NCBI GenBank assembly: GCA_025201865.1
Contig: MU603014.1
Location: forward strand, 1-25,795
Direction: 5' to 3'
Origin: Ramicandelaber brevisporus
Lineage: Eukaryota > Kickxellomycota > Ramicandelaberales > Ramicandelaberaceae
DNA: 25,795 nucleotides
Shown here: positions 18,231 to 25,573 of the stretch, piece after piece
Numbering within the stretch: the first letter of the stretch is position 1
Layout of the letters: every line of letters starts with the position of its first letter
The notes under the pieces: generated by a model
Told to the model about the DNA's origin: nothing
The model's database searches: none
What the model saw: the letters and a program-made list of their open reading frames with translations, nothing else
Made by a program: the position numbers and the translations under genes

Positions 18231-18590
18231 TCAACAAAGTGAGTCCTCTTCAACCACAACAGTTTCTGCGGCAGAATGCACTGACGTCGATAGAGGCGCA
18301 GATGCGGAAGATTCGATTTGGATGATAGCTTCTTGAATGGCGTGTGCTTTCCGGTCGAGCTCCTTCAGTGTCTGGCTGGCTGTGTCAATGGACGGAATGG
18401 CAGCTGCAACCTGGCGAGCTTTGGACACGGCGATAATGGTGGAGCTGGTGGCAGTCGAGAGATCGGCAGCGCGAGATGGCAGCTGCGACAAATCAGCAAC
18501 CTGGGCAGGCGAGGCGGTGGAGGATGAGGACTGTGTAACCGCTGGTTGAAGCAGATCGTCGAGTATGTTGCCAACAGTCAAGGATGCCAT
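18231..18590 (-). CDS. Small helical protein, possibly Mediator subunit 9
   Basis: A 119-residue protein starting at the ATG at 18588-18590 (the frame extends a further 12 codons upstream, but from a non-ATG codon). The middle is predicted alpha-helical: STIIAVSKARQVAAAIPSID followed by LKELDRKAHAIQEAIIQI. The ends are Ser/Thr/Ala-rich and disordered, with an acidic C-terminus. The pattern of a KAR helix, an IPSID turn and then a charged helix recalls the Med9 C-terminal domain (helix, LPGID, helix) of the Mediator middle module. The match is weak, and another small coiled-coil subunit is possible. It follows the SSXT gene on the same strand, 77 bp after that gene's stop. There is no membrane segment or signal peptide. 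Confidence 0.65.
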   Translation of the reverse strand: MASLTVGNILDDLLQPAVTQSSSSTASPAQVADLSQLPSRAADLSTATSSTIIAVSKARQVAAAIPSIDTASQTLKELDRKAHAIQEAIIQIESSASAPLSTSVHSAAETVVVEEDSLC

Positions 18591-18667
18591 TGTGGACGGA
18601 CAAGAGAAGAGAAGATAAAAAACCAATCAATAAAGAAAAAGAATGTGGATGATGCAAGGTGACCGCA

Positions 18668-19675
18668 TCAGTATTGCCGGGTACGTTGTTGCTGCTGATG
18701 TTGTAGCTGCTGTTGCTGTTGTTGTTGGCTTGGATGCCTTTGAGCTACGTCTGGAAGGATGATTGACCTTGGTAGTCTGAATGGTGCAATAGGATCGTAG
18801 GTTCGATAGTCAGTTCCTTGAACCTGCGGATCAGTAACACGAAGGATACCGACTTCATCCAATGCACATCCGTCAGGCAATCCAGTTGCAACCATGTCTG
18901 TTGATAGTTCACAGAGCACTTTGGGAGCATCAGATGGCTGTTGTTGCGATTGCGTCTGTTGCGGCATTAGTTGTTGCATGAGCTGCTTGTCTTGTATAGA
19001 ATTGGGTGTCAGCCCAATCTCGTTGCACACTGCCGCCAATGCAGCATGGCTTGAGACCAGCATGTCGCTGTGCATCGCATCCGTCAGCTTCTTGTACTTT
19101 TCGGCAGCTTCCCTCAGCATCTCATTCAGCTTCTCTGTTGATTCCGCACGCGTAGTTGGCACTTGTGAGAAGTCAATCAACAGCCGCAGTCGCTCAGCAT
19201 TCTGTGCATTGGCCACACCGTCGTCATTCGCTTTGCCAGATGCTGCTCCACTTCCAGCGTTCGGCTTTGCAAATGTCGACCCATACGGTGGCAATGGATT
19301 TGTACATAGATAATGGTCGGCAACGGTGGCCAAGAACACCAGATTCTTTTGCAAGCGCTGCTGATACACTGCAAACTCAGGCTCGTCAGTCCAACCCTTG
19401 TTCTGGAACTCTGTGCATAGCTTGATGAGCTCGCCGTTGATCTCGAGCAACAGAGGCACGATCTTCGGGTGGAACATGGGGATGTACGTGGTCTTGGTGT
19501 CGGCAGGTGTGCTGCTGCCACCACTACCGTTACCACCGCCGTTGCCATTATACAAAAGCGAGTTGAATGCCGCTGGCGTTGTCGACGGTGCTGTTGCTGC
19601 CGCTGCAGCTGCCGTTGTTGCTGTGGTAGCGGCAGCAGTAGACTTTGCACCTCTTTTTGTGCTGCGGCTTGACAT
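18668..19675 (-). CDS. SSXT (SS18/GIF-type) domain protein, probable SWI/SNF-associated coactivator
   Basis: A 335-residue protein with a true ATG at 19673-19675. An Ala/Thr- and Gly-rich N-terminus is followed at about residues 70-125 by an SSXT/SNH domain: PLLLEINGELIKLCTEFQNK, then VYQQRLQKNLVFLATVAD. This matches the SS18/AN3 pattern of LLDEN-QLI, a QN-G motif, and YQ-LQKNL-YLA-IAD. In animals and plants such proteins attach to BAF/SWI-SNF remodelers and act as coactivators, so a nuclear chromatin role is expected. A second helical region (about 160-215) with AERLRLLIDFSQVP and LREAAEKYKKLTDAM is not part of SS18 as I know it. The C-terminal end is Gln-rich, as in SS18. The gene is single-exon. 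Confidence 0.85.
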   Translation of the reverse strand: MSSRSTKRGAKSTAAATTATTAAAAAATAPSTTPAAFNSLLYNGNGGGNGSGGSSTPADTKTTYIPMFHPKIVPLLLEINGELIKLCTEFQNKGWTDEPEFAVYQQRLQKNLVFLATVADHYLCTNPLPPYGSTFAKPNAGSGAASGKANDDGVANAQNAERLRLLIDFSQVPTTRAESTEKLNEMLREAAEKYKKLTDAMHSDMLVSSHAALAAVCNEIGLTPNSIQDKQLMQQLMPQQTQSQQQPSDAPKVLCELSTDMVATGLPDGCALDEVGILRVTDPQVQGTDYRTYDPIAPFRLPRSIILPDVAQRHPSQQQQQQQLQHQQQQRTRQY

Positions 19676-19910
19676 GGCTTCAAAGTCGCGTCAAAACAAA
19701 CAAAGAAAAAATTATACGATGGAAAAGAATGTGGGGAAAGCAAACACAGCAAAGACAAGAACCTCATCAACACAAACATCAACATCAATCACCTTGATAT
19801 GATATAAACACAAGAATAGAATCCGTATTCAAAACAAGGTGAAAAATGAAGGAGCAAAAGTTATGATTAAAAAGAAAGAACGAACCCTGATACAACCGGT
19901 GTGCTTATAT
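19676..19910. other. Spacer upstream of the SSXT gene carrying repeat copy 1
   Basis: A 235-bp AT-rich spacer without a gene. It holds one copy of a 37-bp dispersed repeat, about 90 bp upstream of the SSXT start and about 100 bp downstream of the stop of the secreted protein gene at 19911. Confidence 0.5.
19768..19810 (+). repeat. Dispersed direct repeat, copy 1
   Basis: Positions 19768-19804 are identical to 21906-21942 (37 bp). After one mismatch, five more matching bases extend it to 43 bp. It begins CAACACAAACATCAACATC and includes CCTTGATAT (19792-19800). Both copies have the same orientation. Confidence 0.9.
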
Positions 19911-20135
19911 TTAGCAGGGGCCAGCGCATTTGTAGCCTCCCAAAGCGCATTGAGTGGCAGGTATGCACGGATAATCGAAGCCGTTCCAGCAGTCGCAGTA
20001 ACCAACTTTGGCGACAACTGGGGCAGAATCTGGCTTGACGGCGGCTGGCACAGGCGGGTTCAGGTCTGAACTTGGTGCAGCAGAGATGGCAGCTGCGAAA
20101 AGCATGGCGGCGGTAACGAAATGGGCAGTCTTCAT
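19911..20135 (-). CDS. Small cysteine-rich secreted protein
   Basis: A 74-residue precursor that starts at the ATG at 20133-20135, because a clean signal peptide begins there (MKTAHFVTAAMLFAAAISAA). The upstream in-frame extension would bury that signal. The predicted mature part is about 54 residues: a Pro/Ala/Val-rich spacer of about 25 residues, then a compact C-terminal domain with six cysteines spaced C-x-C-x7-C-x5-C-x6-C-x3-C. The last cysteine is the final residue. Six cysteines would allow three disulphides in a secreted or wall-associated microprotein. I cannot name a family. Roles in interaction with other organisms, in the cell wall or in development are all possible. A strong TATA box lies about 100 bp upstream. 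Confidence 0.78.
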   Translation of the reverse strand: MKTAHFVTAAMLFAAAISAAPSSDLNPPVPAAVKPDSAPVVAKVGYCDCWNGFDYPCIPATQCALGGYKCAGPC

Positions 20136-20237
20136 CTTGAGTATATTTGTGCGAATAGATGAGGAAATGTGAGCTTGTGGAGAGAATTGTTGTGCAAAAG
20201 CCAAATAACTAGTGCAGTCATCGTCAAATATGGCCGG

Positions 20238-20245
20238 TATTTATA
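20238..20245 (-). promoter_or_regulatory. TATA box (TATAAATA) of the cysteine-rich secreted protein gene
   Basis: The - strand reads TTATAAATA here, about 105 bp upstream of the ATG at 20135. This is the best canonical TATA element in the window. TATA promoters are typical of regulated, condition-specific genes. Confidence 0.6.
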
Positions 20246-20812
20246 ACTTCTCGAACAAGCCTGGCGATGTTGGTGAGTGGGTGGATGAACAATAGGATAT
20301 TGGCTGATTCCCTGTTTGAGTGGTGTTCGTAGCAAAATGTAGACTGGCTTCTCAATATGATCTGATGGGGAGGTGAGTAGAGCATTGTTTTCTTTCGCGA
20401 TGAGATGGCGTCAGTAACAGAATGGTGACTGGCTCTTTGATGAGGAAGGCAGAGTAAACCATTGGCTGAACACTTGTTGTAGAAGCAAGTGGAATCACAT
20501 TTTGCCTTTCACTGTGGGAAGCAGTGTGAAGTTCATACGAGTTGGTTGGGAATCAACTCAACCCGTGCAGCTCCTACTCTCAGCCTTCTTCCTTTCGCGG
20601 CTGCTCATCTCACCTTTCTCACTCCCTGCTGTTGCCGGACGCGAAAAGAAGGCGGTGTCTCGGATCCAGTTTCACACAACTTGCTACGCAGACAGGAAGG
20701 TTAACTTGATCCCAGGTTCTCAGTCCTCGTTATTGCCACAGCATGTTGCCTGATGAGCTGATGGATATGAGCTGAAGTAACTAAAACAAGGTCGATTTAT
20801 AGAACGAAACGT

Positions 20813-20836
20813 GAACGAACGAACGAACGAACGAAC
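20813..20836. repeat. GAAC microsatellite (6 units)
   Basis: Six perfect GAAC tetramers in intergenic DNA. Confidence 0.9.
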
Positions 20837-21027
20837 GGATGAACGAAAGAGCAAGCTGGCGGCAGCATTCGCGCTATATGCTAGATACTCAGTTGAACAA
20901 CACGTTCGATATATTAGTTCACCTCTATCTATCAATCAAAATTAATCTTCTAAATCAAACTGTACTTCAGCCGTGATGATTAAAAATAAAATTAGTAGCT
21001 GGTGGGTTTAGTGGGATCGGTGAAGAG

Positions 21028-21189
21028 TTATTTATGGGCACCACTGAGACCACTGAGAGTTTGATCAAGCAACTCGCCGAGCTGAGTAAGAACACTTTGA
21101 AGGCTAGCAGGTGGTGAATCAGCGGGAATGGGGGAGGCAGTGACAGCCAGAGCAGCCAGAACGAGCGACGCGACGACAGCAAGTTTCAT
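21028..21189 (-). CDS. Short secreted peptide precursor
   Basis: A 53-residue open frame starting at the ATG at 21187-21189 and ending in TAA. The first 18 residues, MKLAVVASLVLAALAVTA, form a textbook signal peptide, followed by a Pro-rich bridge (SPIPADSPPAS). The remaining 22 or so residues form a likely amphipathic helix, LQSVLTQLGELLDQTLSGLS, with no cysteines. The initiator context is plausible and the frame begins exactly with the signal peptide. It lies on the same strand as the cysteine-rich secreted gene, about 0.9 kb upstream of it. I recognise no family. Because the product is so short, chance cannot be excluded, but a perfect signal peptide directly at an ATG makes a real gene likely. 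Confidence 0.6.
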   Translation of the reverse strand: MKLAVVASLVLAALAVTASPIPADSPPASLQSVLTQLGELLDQTLSGLSGAHK

Positions 21190-22081
21190 TTGAGAAGAGG
21201 AAGAATAACGTGTAAAAAAGCTGTTGAGAGAATAGATGAGTGAGTGAGTGAATGAAGTGATGGCAGAACGACGAAGACAACACACGACGAAGTGCGAGTG
21301 CTGCCTTGATATGTACCTTGTTGAGAGAGAGAGAGAGAGTGAGTGAGTGAGATTGCGAGTGACGAACAGAATTGTAATGCTACTGCTGAGAGTGGGGAAA
21401 GGAGAGAGCGCTGTGAGTAAAGAGGTTCACAGGAATGAATTCACCACTTGCAATTCAGCCCTGTGAGTGTAAATCCAGTTAAGGTTTGGCTGATCAATAT
21501 AACATGCGATACAGTTAATGTGAATGGCAACATGCCGAGAAAAAGAGGGGGTGAGAAGTGCCTTGATATTCGCAGTACAGCTGGAGATTAAACAACACAG
21601 CTTCCAACTTTCAATTGGTCAAATTTGGATGCATGTAGACATACTTTCTGAATGGAAAGGTTCATCTTTGCAGTGAATGCCAGTCAGTGAGGCGGTCATT
21701 GTCACTGCGAGTTGAACCAACATGCATTCTAATCCTTTTGTCTCTAATACACCCATTGTTTCCCCCCATTATGTTTGCCGCTTGTGTTTGATCACCACAA
21801 TCTAGCGAACAGCCTCTCAATTAAGCCTTCAATCACAACTTTTTAGTGTGGTCAGTGAGGTGAATTTGCTTATATTTTGTAAAAGAATGTAATGAAAGCA
21901 TGCACCAACACAAACATCAACATCAATCACCTTGATATGATACAAACAAGCAACATGTGTGAAGTCATACGTTTAAAAAAAAACATTCTTTTTATCCAAA
22001 AAAAGATATAAATGAGATGATACGCGTGTAATGAGCCGGAGGGTACAAACAAACTGTGATCGAATAGTGACAGCAACTTGG
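21190..22081. other. Intergenic DNA with repeat copy 2 and CCTTGATAT motifs
   Basis: About 890 bp with no gene visible. The left part carries GA/GAGT microsatellites (21,325-21,352). CCTTGATAT occurs at 21,304-21,312, 21,561-21,569 and, inside repeat copy 2, at 21,930-21,938. An interrupted inverted pair CAGTGA...TCACTG is present near 21,685-21,710. Confidence 0.45.
21906..21948 (+). repeat. Dispersed direct repeat, copy 2
   Basis: Second copy of the 37-bp identical repeat (43 bp with one mismatch), 2,138 bp to the right of copy 1 and in the same orientation. It lies about 130 bp beyond the stop of the VOA1 gene. Confidence 0.9.
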
Positions 22082-22438
22082 TTAAGCAATCTTCTTCTTT
22101 GGTGGCTGCTGAGGGATGGTCTGTGAACTGCTTTTCAAACTGTACATTGCACTCAGCGCAACTGAAAGAACCGAAATGAGAATCAAAACCACAAAGATGG
22201 ACATGATGATACCAGGTGTGAATATCTCGATTCCAAACACTGGTGGAAGCTCGGTGGGACGTGTCGTGTTCGTTGCCTCTGTTGACGATTTGCTCTTTGC
22301 AGCAGCAGCAGTAGCAGATGCTTCGGCCAAAGTAGTAGTAGTGGTACTGCCGATACTCGGGACGGTCTCTTCTGCGGCCGATACCAAGGCAACTACAAAC
22401 GCCAGCAGCAACTGAACGATACCAAGAGCGCGTTCCAT
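22082..22438 (-). CDS. VOA1: Minimal V-ATPase V0 assembly protein (VOA1/Ac45 transmembrane family)
   Basis: A 118-residue type I membrane protein starting at the ATG at 22436-22438. A signal peptide (MERALGIVQLLLAFVVALVS) precedes a short luminal Ser/Thr/Ala-rich segment of about 50 residues with one NTT glycosylation site. The conserved Ac45/VOA1 C-terminal module follows: EIFTPGIIMSIFVVLILISV, leading into LSAMYSLK, comparable to the FFSPGIWMG...LSLK of animal Ac45. The cytosolic tail ends KKIA, a canonical dilysine KKxx ER-retrieval motif, as known for yeast Voa1. The protein helps assemble the proton-conducting V0 sector in the ER. Family members usually have a luminal domain of about 200 residues or more, which is almost absent here. 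It is divergent from the CBP80 gene, with 246 bp between the starts. Confidence 0.78.
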   Translation of the reverse strand: MERALGIVQLLLAFVVALVSAAEETVPSIGSTTTTTLAEASATAAAAKSKSSTEATNTTRPTELPPVFGIEIFTPGIIMSIFVVLILISVLSVALSAMYSLKSSSQTIPQQPPKKKIA

Positions 22439-22505
22439 TTTTTCCGTCTTTCTCTTCGAGACCTCAAACAACTACAATAAAAAAGAGATTGCAACGTGTA
22501 GTGTT

Positions 22506-22657
22506 GTGAGTGTTGTGCTGTGTTGTGTTGTGTGATTCAGACACTCTCCTTCCACTCTTCTTTGCAACAACAAAAATATCAACACAAAATCCACTTCCTT
22601 TTTTCTTTATATTTTTCTTTATTTTTCTTTTTCTTCTTCTTCCTTCCTCGATCGCAG
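22506..22657 (+). other. Possible 5' UTR intron of CBP80
   Basis: A GTGAGT donor-like hexamer at 22,506 and a CGCAG acceptor ending at 22,657, preceded by a long T/C tract, would define a 152-nt intron just before the ATG at 22685. No consensus branch site is obvious, so this is speculative. Confidence 0.25.
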
Positions 22658-22684
22658 ACGTGTTTCAAGAGAAATCAGAGCTTG

Positions 22685-25573
22685 ATGCAGGGTCAGCCTT
22701 TTGTTTTTGGTAGTGGTATGCCCGGTATTCATGCCGGCGGTCCAGCGCAGGCTGTCTTCGGTCAACCGATGGGCGGCGGCGGTGGAGGTGGAGGTCGTGG
22801 AGGACGTGGTCGTGGACGCGGCGGCGGCTATGGTCACACTGGAAACCGCCATCAGCAGCACCAGCACCAGCAGCAGCCACAGCAAGATGAGCAAAAGAAG
22901 AAGTTGACTGATCTCATCGTCAAAGTTGGTGATAAAGCTCCGCCTACAATGAATCAGATCGAGTCTCTTGCCACAGTGCTTCAGCAAGGGCTGGGCCGTT
23001 ATCGCGAAGCCATTCTCTCGATGATTGCTGGATGCGCCGTTGATTTGCCTGCTAAAGCTACAGTTTATGCGGCGCTTGTTGGTGTAATGAACGCAAAAAG
23101 TCACGAAACGGGTGTGATTGTTGTTGAGCGTGTTAATGCATCGTTCAGCTCTGCAATGTCATCTGGCGATTGGCACACTGTGAAGCTGCTTGTTCGCTTT
23201 TATGGATTGCTTGTGAGCACATCTGTTATCACTCCATCTGCCTACATGTCGTTCCTTGGCGCGTTTGTTGCTCCGTTGCGAAATGATGGTCCTAGAACTG
23301 CAATGCGCGATCGGCTGGCTGGCGTTGTCATTAGCGCATTGATCTGGAGCATCGATAGACTGGTTGAAGATGAGCCAGAGCTCGTCAACATGTATGCGGA
23401 AGTGGTTGGTGCATACATTGAGTCTCGCAAACAATTCTTGGCTGACCTTCGCTGCATTACTGCTCCACTCTACATTGATCCCAGCCGTCCGGGCAACCAT
23501 GGCAGATCCGATCCACTGACTGGTCTGTGGCAGGCATTCTCAACGTTGCGCGATTCGAGCGAAGTGTTTGTCCCATTCTTTGCCGGCTTTGAGTGGTTTA
23601 ATGAAGAAGCTGTGAAGGATGCTGAGCCATGCGAGTTGCCATCGCCAGATTTGCCCGCCGTTGATAACCTGTCGTGCCCCGAGCCAATGTTCATGTCGCC
23701 ATTCAACCTGATTGCCCAGCAGACTGCGGCAACAAGCGAAGGCGGAGCTGTCAACACCGATATGCACAGAGCGATTCGAGTTGTTGTGCAAGATGTCATC
23801 TCAGATATGATGGATGGATTTGAAGTCAATCGTCGTGAGTGCGGCAAATTCCTCGGTCTGACCAATAACCTGTTCACCGCAATGACATTCCCGCCATCAT
23901 CTCTCATTGATGACGCCGCAAACAGTGTAACTGCAAACGGCACAGAGGGTGTTACAACATTCAGCCACCAGTATGCACAGTGGGTTGCTGAAGTCATGTT
24001 TGGCAAGTTACTGCGTCTGCCATCGACCCCACACCGTGAAATGTTCTATGCTTCTCTGGCTGTGGAGATGCTCAAGACCAACGAGGCATTCAGCTGGGAG
24101 ATGACCACTCTCATGGGCTTCTTGTTTGACAACCTGCCGCGTCTTGACACAGAGTGCATCACTCGTCTTGTCAGCTGGTTTGGCTACCAGCTCAGTGTCA
24201 TCCAGTATTCATGGGGCTGGGCCGACTGGTTGCCTGGCTGGCAAAACCAGCTGCCTGTCAATGTGCGTGTGGTGTTTGGTCGTGAAATTTTGTACAAGTG
24301 CATTAGACTGTCGTATTATGACCGAGTCAAGGCTGCTGTTCCTGAGAACTTGCATCCACTGATTATGCCATATCCAGCGCCTGAGCACACCTTCTTCTAC
24401 AACCGCCAAAACAACCAGACCGTGCCATTTGCTGCCGATCCGAATGCTCGTGCTCTTTTGGAGAGCCTGGCTGCTCAAGTCAAGGCGCGAGCTGGTGCTA
24501 CTGAAATCATGGAATGCGTGCGCGGTATCATTGACAATGTCTCCCAGGTTACTCTGTTGATGCGCCTCTCGGCTCCAGTGTACGCCGACCCGTTCATCAC
24601 AAGCTCCGCATCTGCCTCTGCAGCTGAATCAGGCGTCATTGAGGACAGCTCTGCTGACCACCATGGTGCCAATGCTGCGATTGTGATGAGCTCCATGTTG
24701 GGATCTCAAGTGACTGATCCAAACGAGCGCACTCTGCTTCTGCAGCGTCGCCTTGTGCGTGACATTTTGATGCAGCACTTCTGCATGCTTGGTCGCAAGA
24801 GCTTCACTCACTTGCTGAACATGCTTGAGCGCAACCAGACCGTCATCAAGGATTTGACCACTCGCTCGCCACAGCTTGAGCAGCTTCATCTGCTGGGTAT
24901 TGTCGAATCGTTCTGGTTCACCAACCCTCAATTCCTGGCCATTGTCATCGACAAGCTCATCTTCTATGGCATTGTCAGCCCAACAGTTGTCATCGACTGG
25001 ATCTTCTCCGGCATTCCCGACAATGTTTATCAGCAGCAGTCCAACGAAGCTGCTACCGAGTACAAGGCCCATCAGCGTCCAATAGCGCAGTACTCTGCCT
25101 TCTACCTGTGGGAGATTCTGCACCAGACTGTTGGCAAAACCATTGCCCGTGTCAATGCTCCAGTCCCAATGACTATTGACAACGAAGACGACACCACCGC
25201 TATGGACACATCTATTGACGATGCCGAGACGGCCGCTGCCGATCTCACATCCATTCTCATCTTATCCACCAAGCGCCTGGTTGGTTTGCTCGAGACTTTG
25301 ATGGCTGCCGATAACGAAATGTCAGCTGAGCTGGGCAGTGGCATCAGCACCGATCAGAACGAAAAAGTTGAGGCGACGATCCGCCCAGACATTATCAAGT
25401 GGGTCCGCGGACGCTACGTTGAGTTTGTCCGGAGATATGCTGTGCAGCTTTCTCCGTTGACAGAAGTGATTGAGCGTGAATTGTTCTCGGACATGGGTGT
25501 TGAGACTTCGACTATTGTGGATCCATCCATTAAGCAGGTATTTGATCAGCTGCCGGTCATTGCTTCGATTTAA
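22685..25573 (+). CDS. NCBP1: Nuclear cap-binding protein subunit 1 (CBP80)
   Basis: A 962-residue large subunit of the nuclear cap-binding complex. With CBP20 it binds the m7G cap of new transcripts and links capping to splicing, export and decay. The start is the first ATG of the frame; upstream open sequence is T-rich leader. Residues 30-50 form a Gly/Arg-rich RGG stretch, then a His/Gln run (55-67). The MIF4G-like helical repeats begin at about residue 74 (LTDLIVKVGDKAP). Conserved CBP80 hallmarks are visible: LARYRE-like GLGRYREAIL, YAALVGVMNAK, LVRFYGLLV, RLDTECITRLVSWFGYQLS, WGWADW (about residue 508), and NWIFS- and FVWEILH-like DWIFSGIP and LWEILHQTVGK. Length is above that of human CBP80 (790) because of the N-terminal RGG region and loops. 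The gene has no intron within the coding region. Confidence 0.95.
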   Translation: MQGQPFVFGSGMPGIHAGGPAQAVFGQPMGGGGGGGGRGGRGRGRGGGYGHTGNRHQQHQHQQQPQQDEQKKKLTDLIVKVGDKAPPTMNQIESLATVLQQGLGRYREAILSMIAGCAVDLPAKATVYAALVGVMNAKSHETGVIVVERVNASFSSAMSSGDWHTVKLLVRFYGLLVSTSVITPSAYMSFLGAFVAPLRNDGPRTAMRDRLAGVVISALIWSIDRLVEDEPELVNMYAEVVGAYIESRKQFLADLRCITAPLYIDPSRPGNHGRSDPLTGLWQAFSTLRDSSEVFVPFFAGFEWFNEEAVKDAEPCELPSPDLPAVDNLSCPEPMFMSPFNLIAQQTAATSEGGAVNTDMHRAIRVVVQDVISDMMDGFEVNRRECGKFLGLTNNLFTAMTFPPSSLIDDAANSVTANGTEGVTTFSHQYAQWVAEVMFGKLLRLPSTPHREMFYASLAVEMLKTNEAFSWEMTTLMGFLFDNLPRLDTECITRLVSWFGYQLSVIQYSWGWADWLPGWQNQLPVNVRVVFGREILYKCIRLSYYDRVKAAVPENLHPLIMPYPAPEHTFFYNRQNNQTVPFAADPNARALLESLAAQVKARAGATEIMECVRGIIDNVSQVTLLMRLSAPVYADPFITSSASASAAESGVIEDSSADHHGANAAIVMSSMLGSQVTDPNERTLLLQRRLVRDILMQHFCMLGRKSFTHLLNMLERNQTVIKDLTTRSPQLEQLHLLGIVESFWFTNPQFLAIVIDKLIFYGIVSPTVVIDWIFSGIPDNVYQQQSNEAATEYKAHQRPIAQYSAFYLWEILHQTVGKTIARVNAPVPMTIDNEDDTTAMDTSIDDAETAAADLTSILILSTKRLVGLLETLMAADNEMSAELGSGISTDQNEKVEATIRPDIIKWVRGRYVEFVRRYAVQLSPLTEVIERELFSDMGVETSTIVDPSIKQVFDQLPVIASI

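Larger units (their letters stand above)
20136..21027. other. Promoter of the cysteine-rich secreted protein and intergenic DNA
   Basis: About 890 bp with no convincing gene. The left 200 bp is the promoter of the gene at 19911-20135, including a TATA box. A GAAC tetramer array lies at 20,813-20,836. Short frames at 20,489-20,753 have no signal peptide or recognisable domain. Confidence 0.45.

Noticed and set aside
19398-19802. 134-residue + strand frame opposite the SSXT gene
   Set aside because: Antisense to the Ala/Gly-rich N-terminus of the SSXT protein; its Val/Ala/Leu runs mirror those codons.
20489-20753. Two overlapping + strand frames of 71-83 residues in intergenic DNA
   Set aside because: No signal peptide, domain or supporting promoter; overlapping frames suggest chance.
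21683-21712. Inverted pair CAGTGA...TCACTG as a terminator hairpin
   Set aside because: Only six base pairs with a loop of about 11 bases in a eukaryotic intergenic region; likely chance.
22619-25350. Antisense frames of up to 178 residues opposite CBP80
   Set aside because: Shadows of a strongly supported coding region; none shows motifs of its own.
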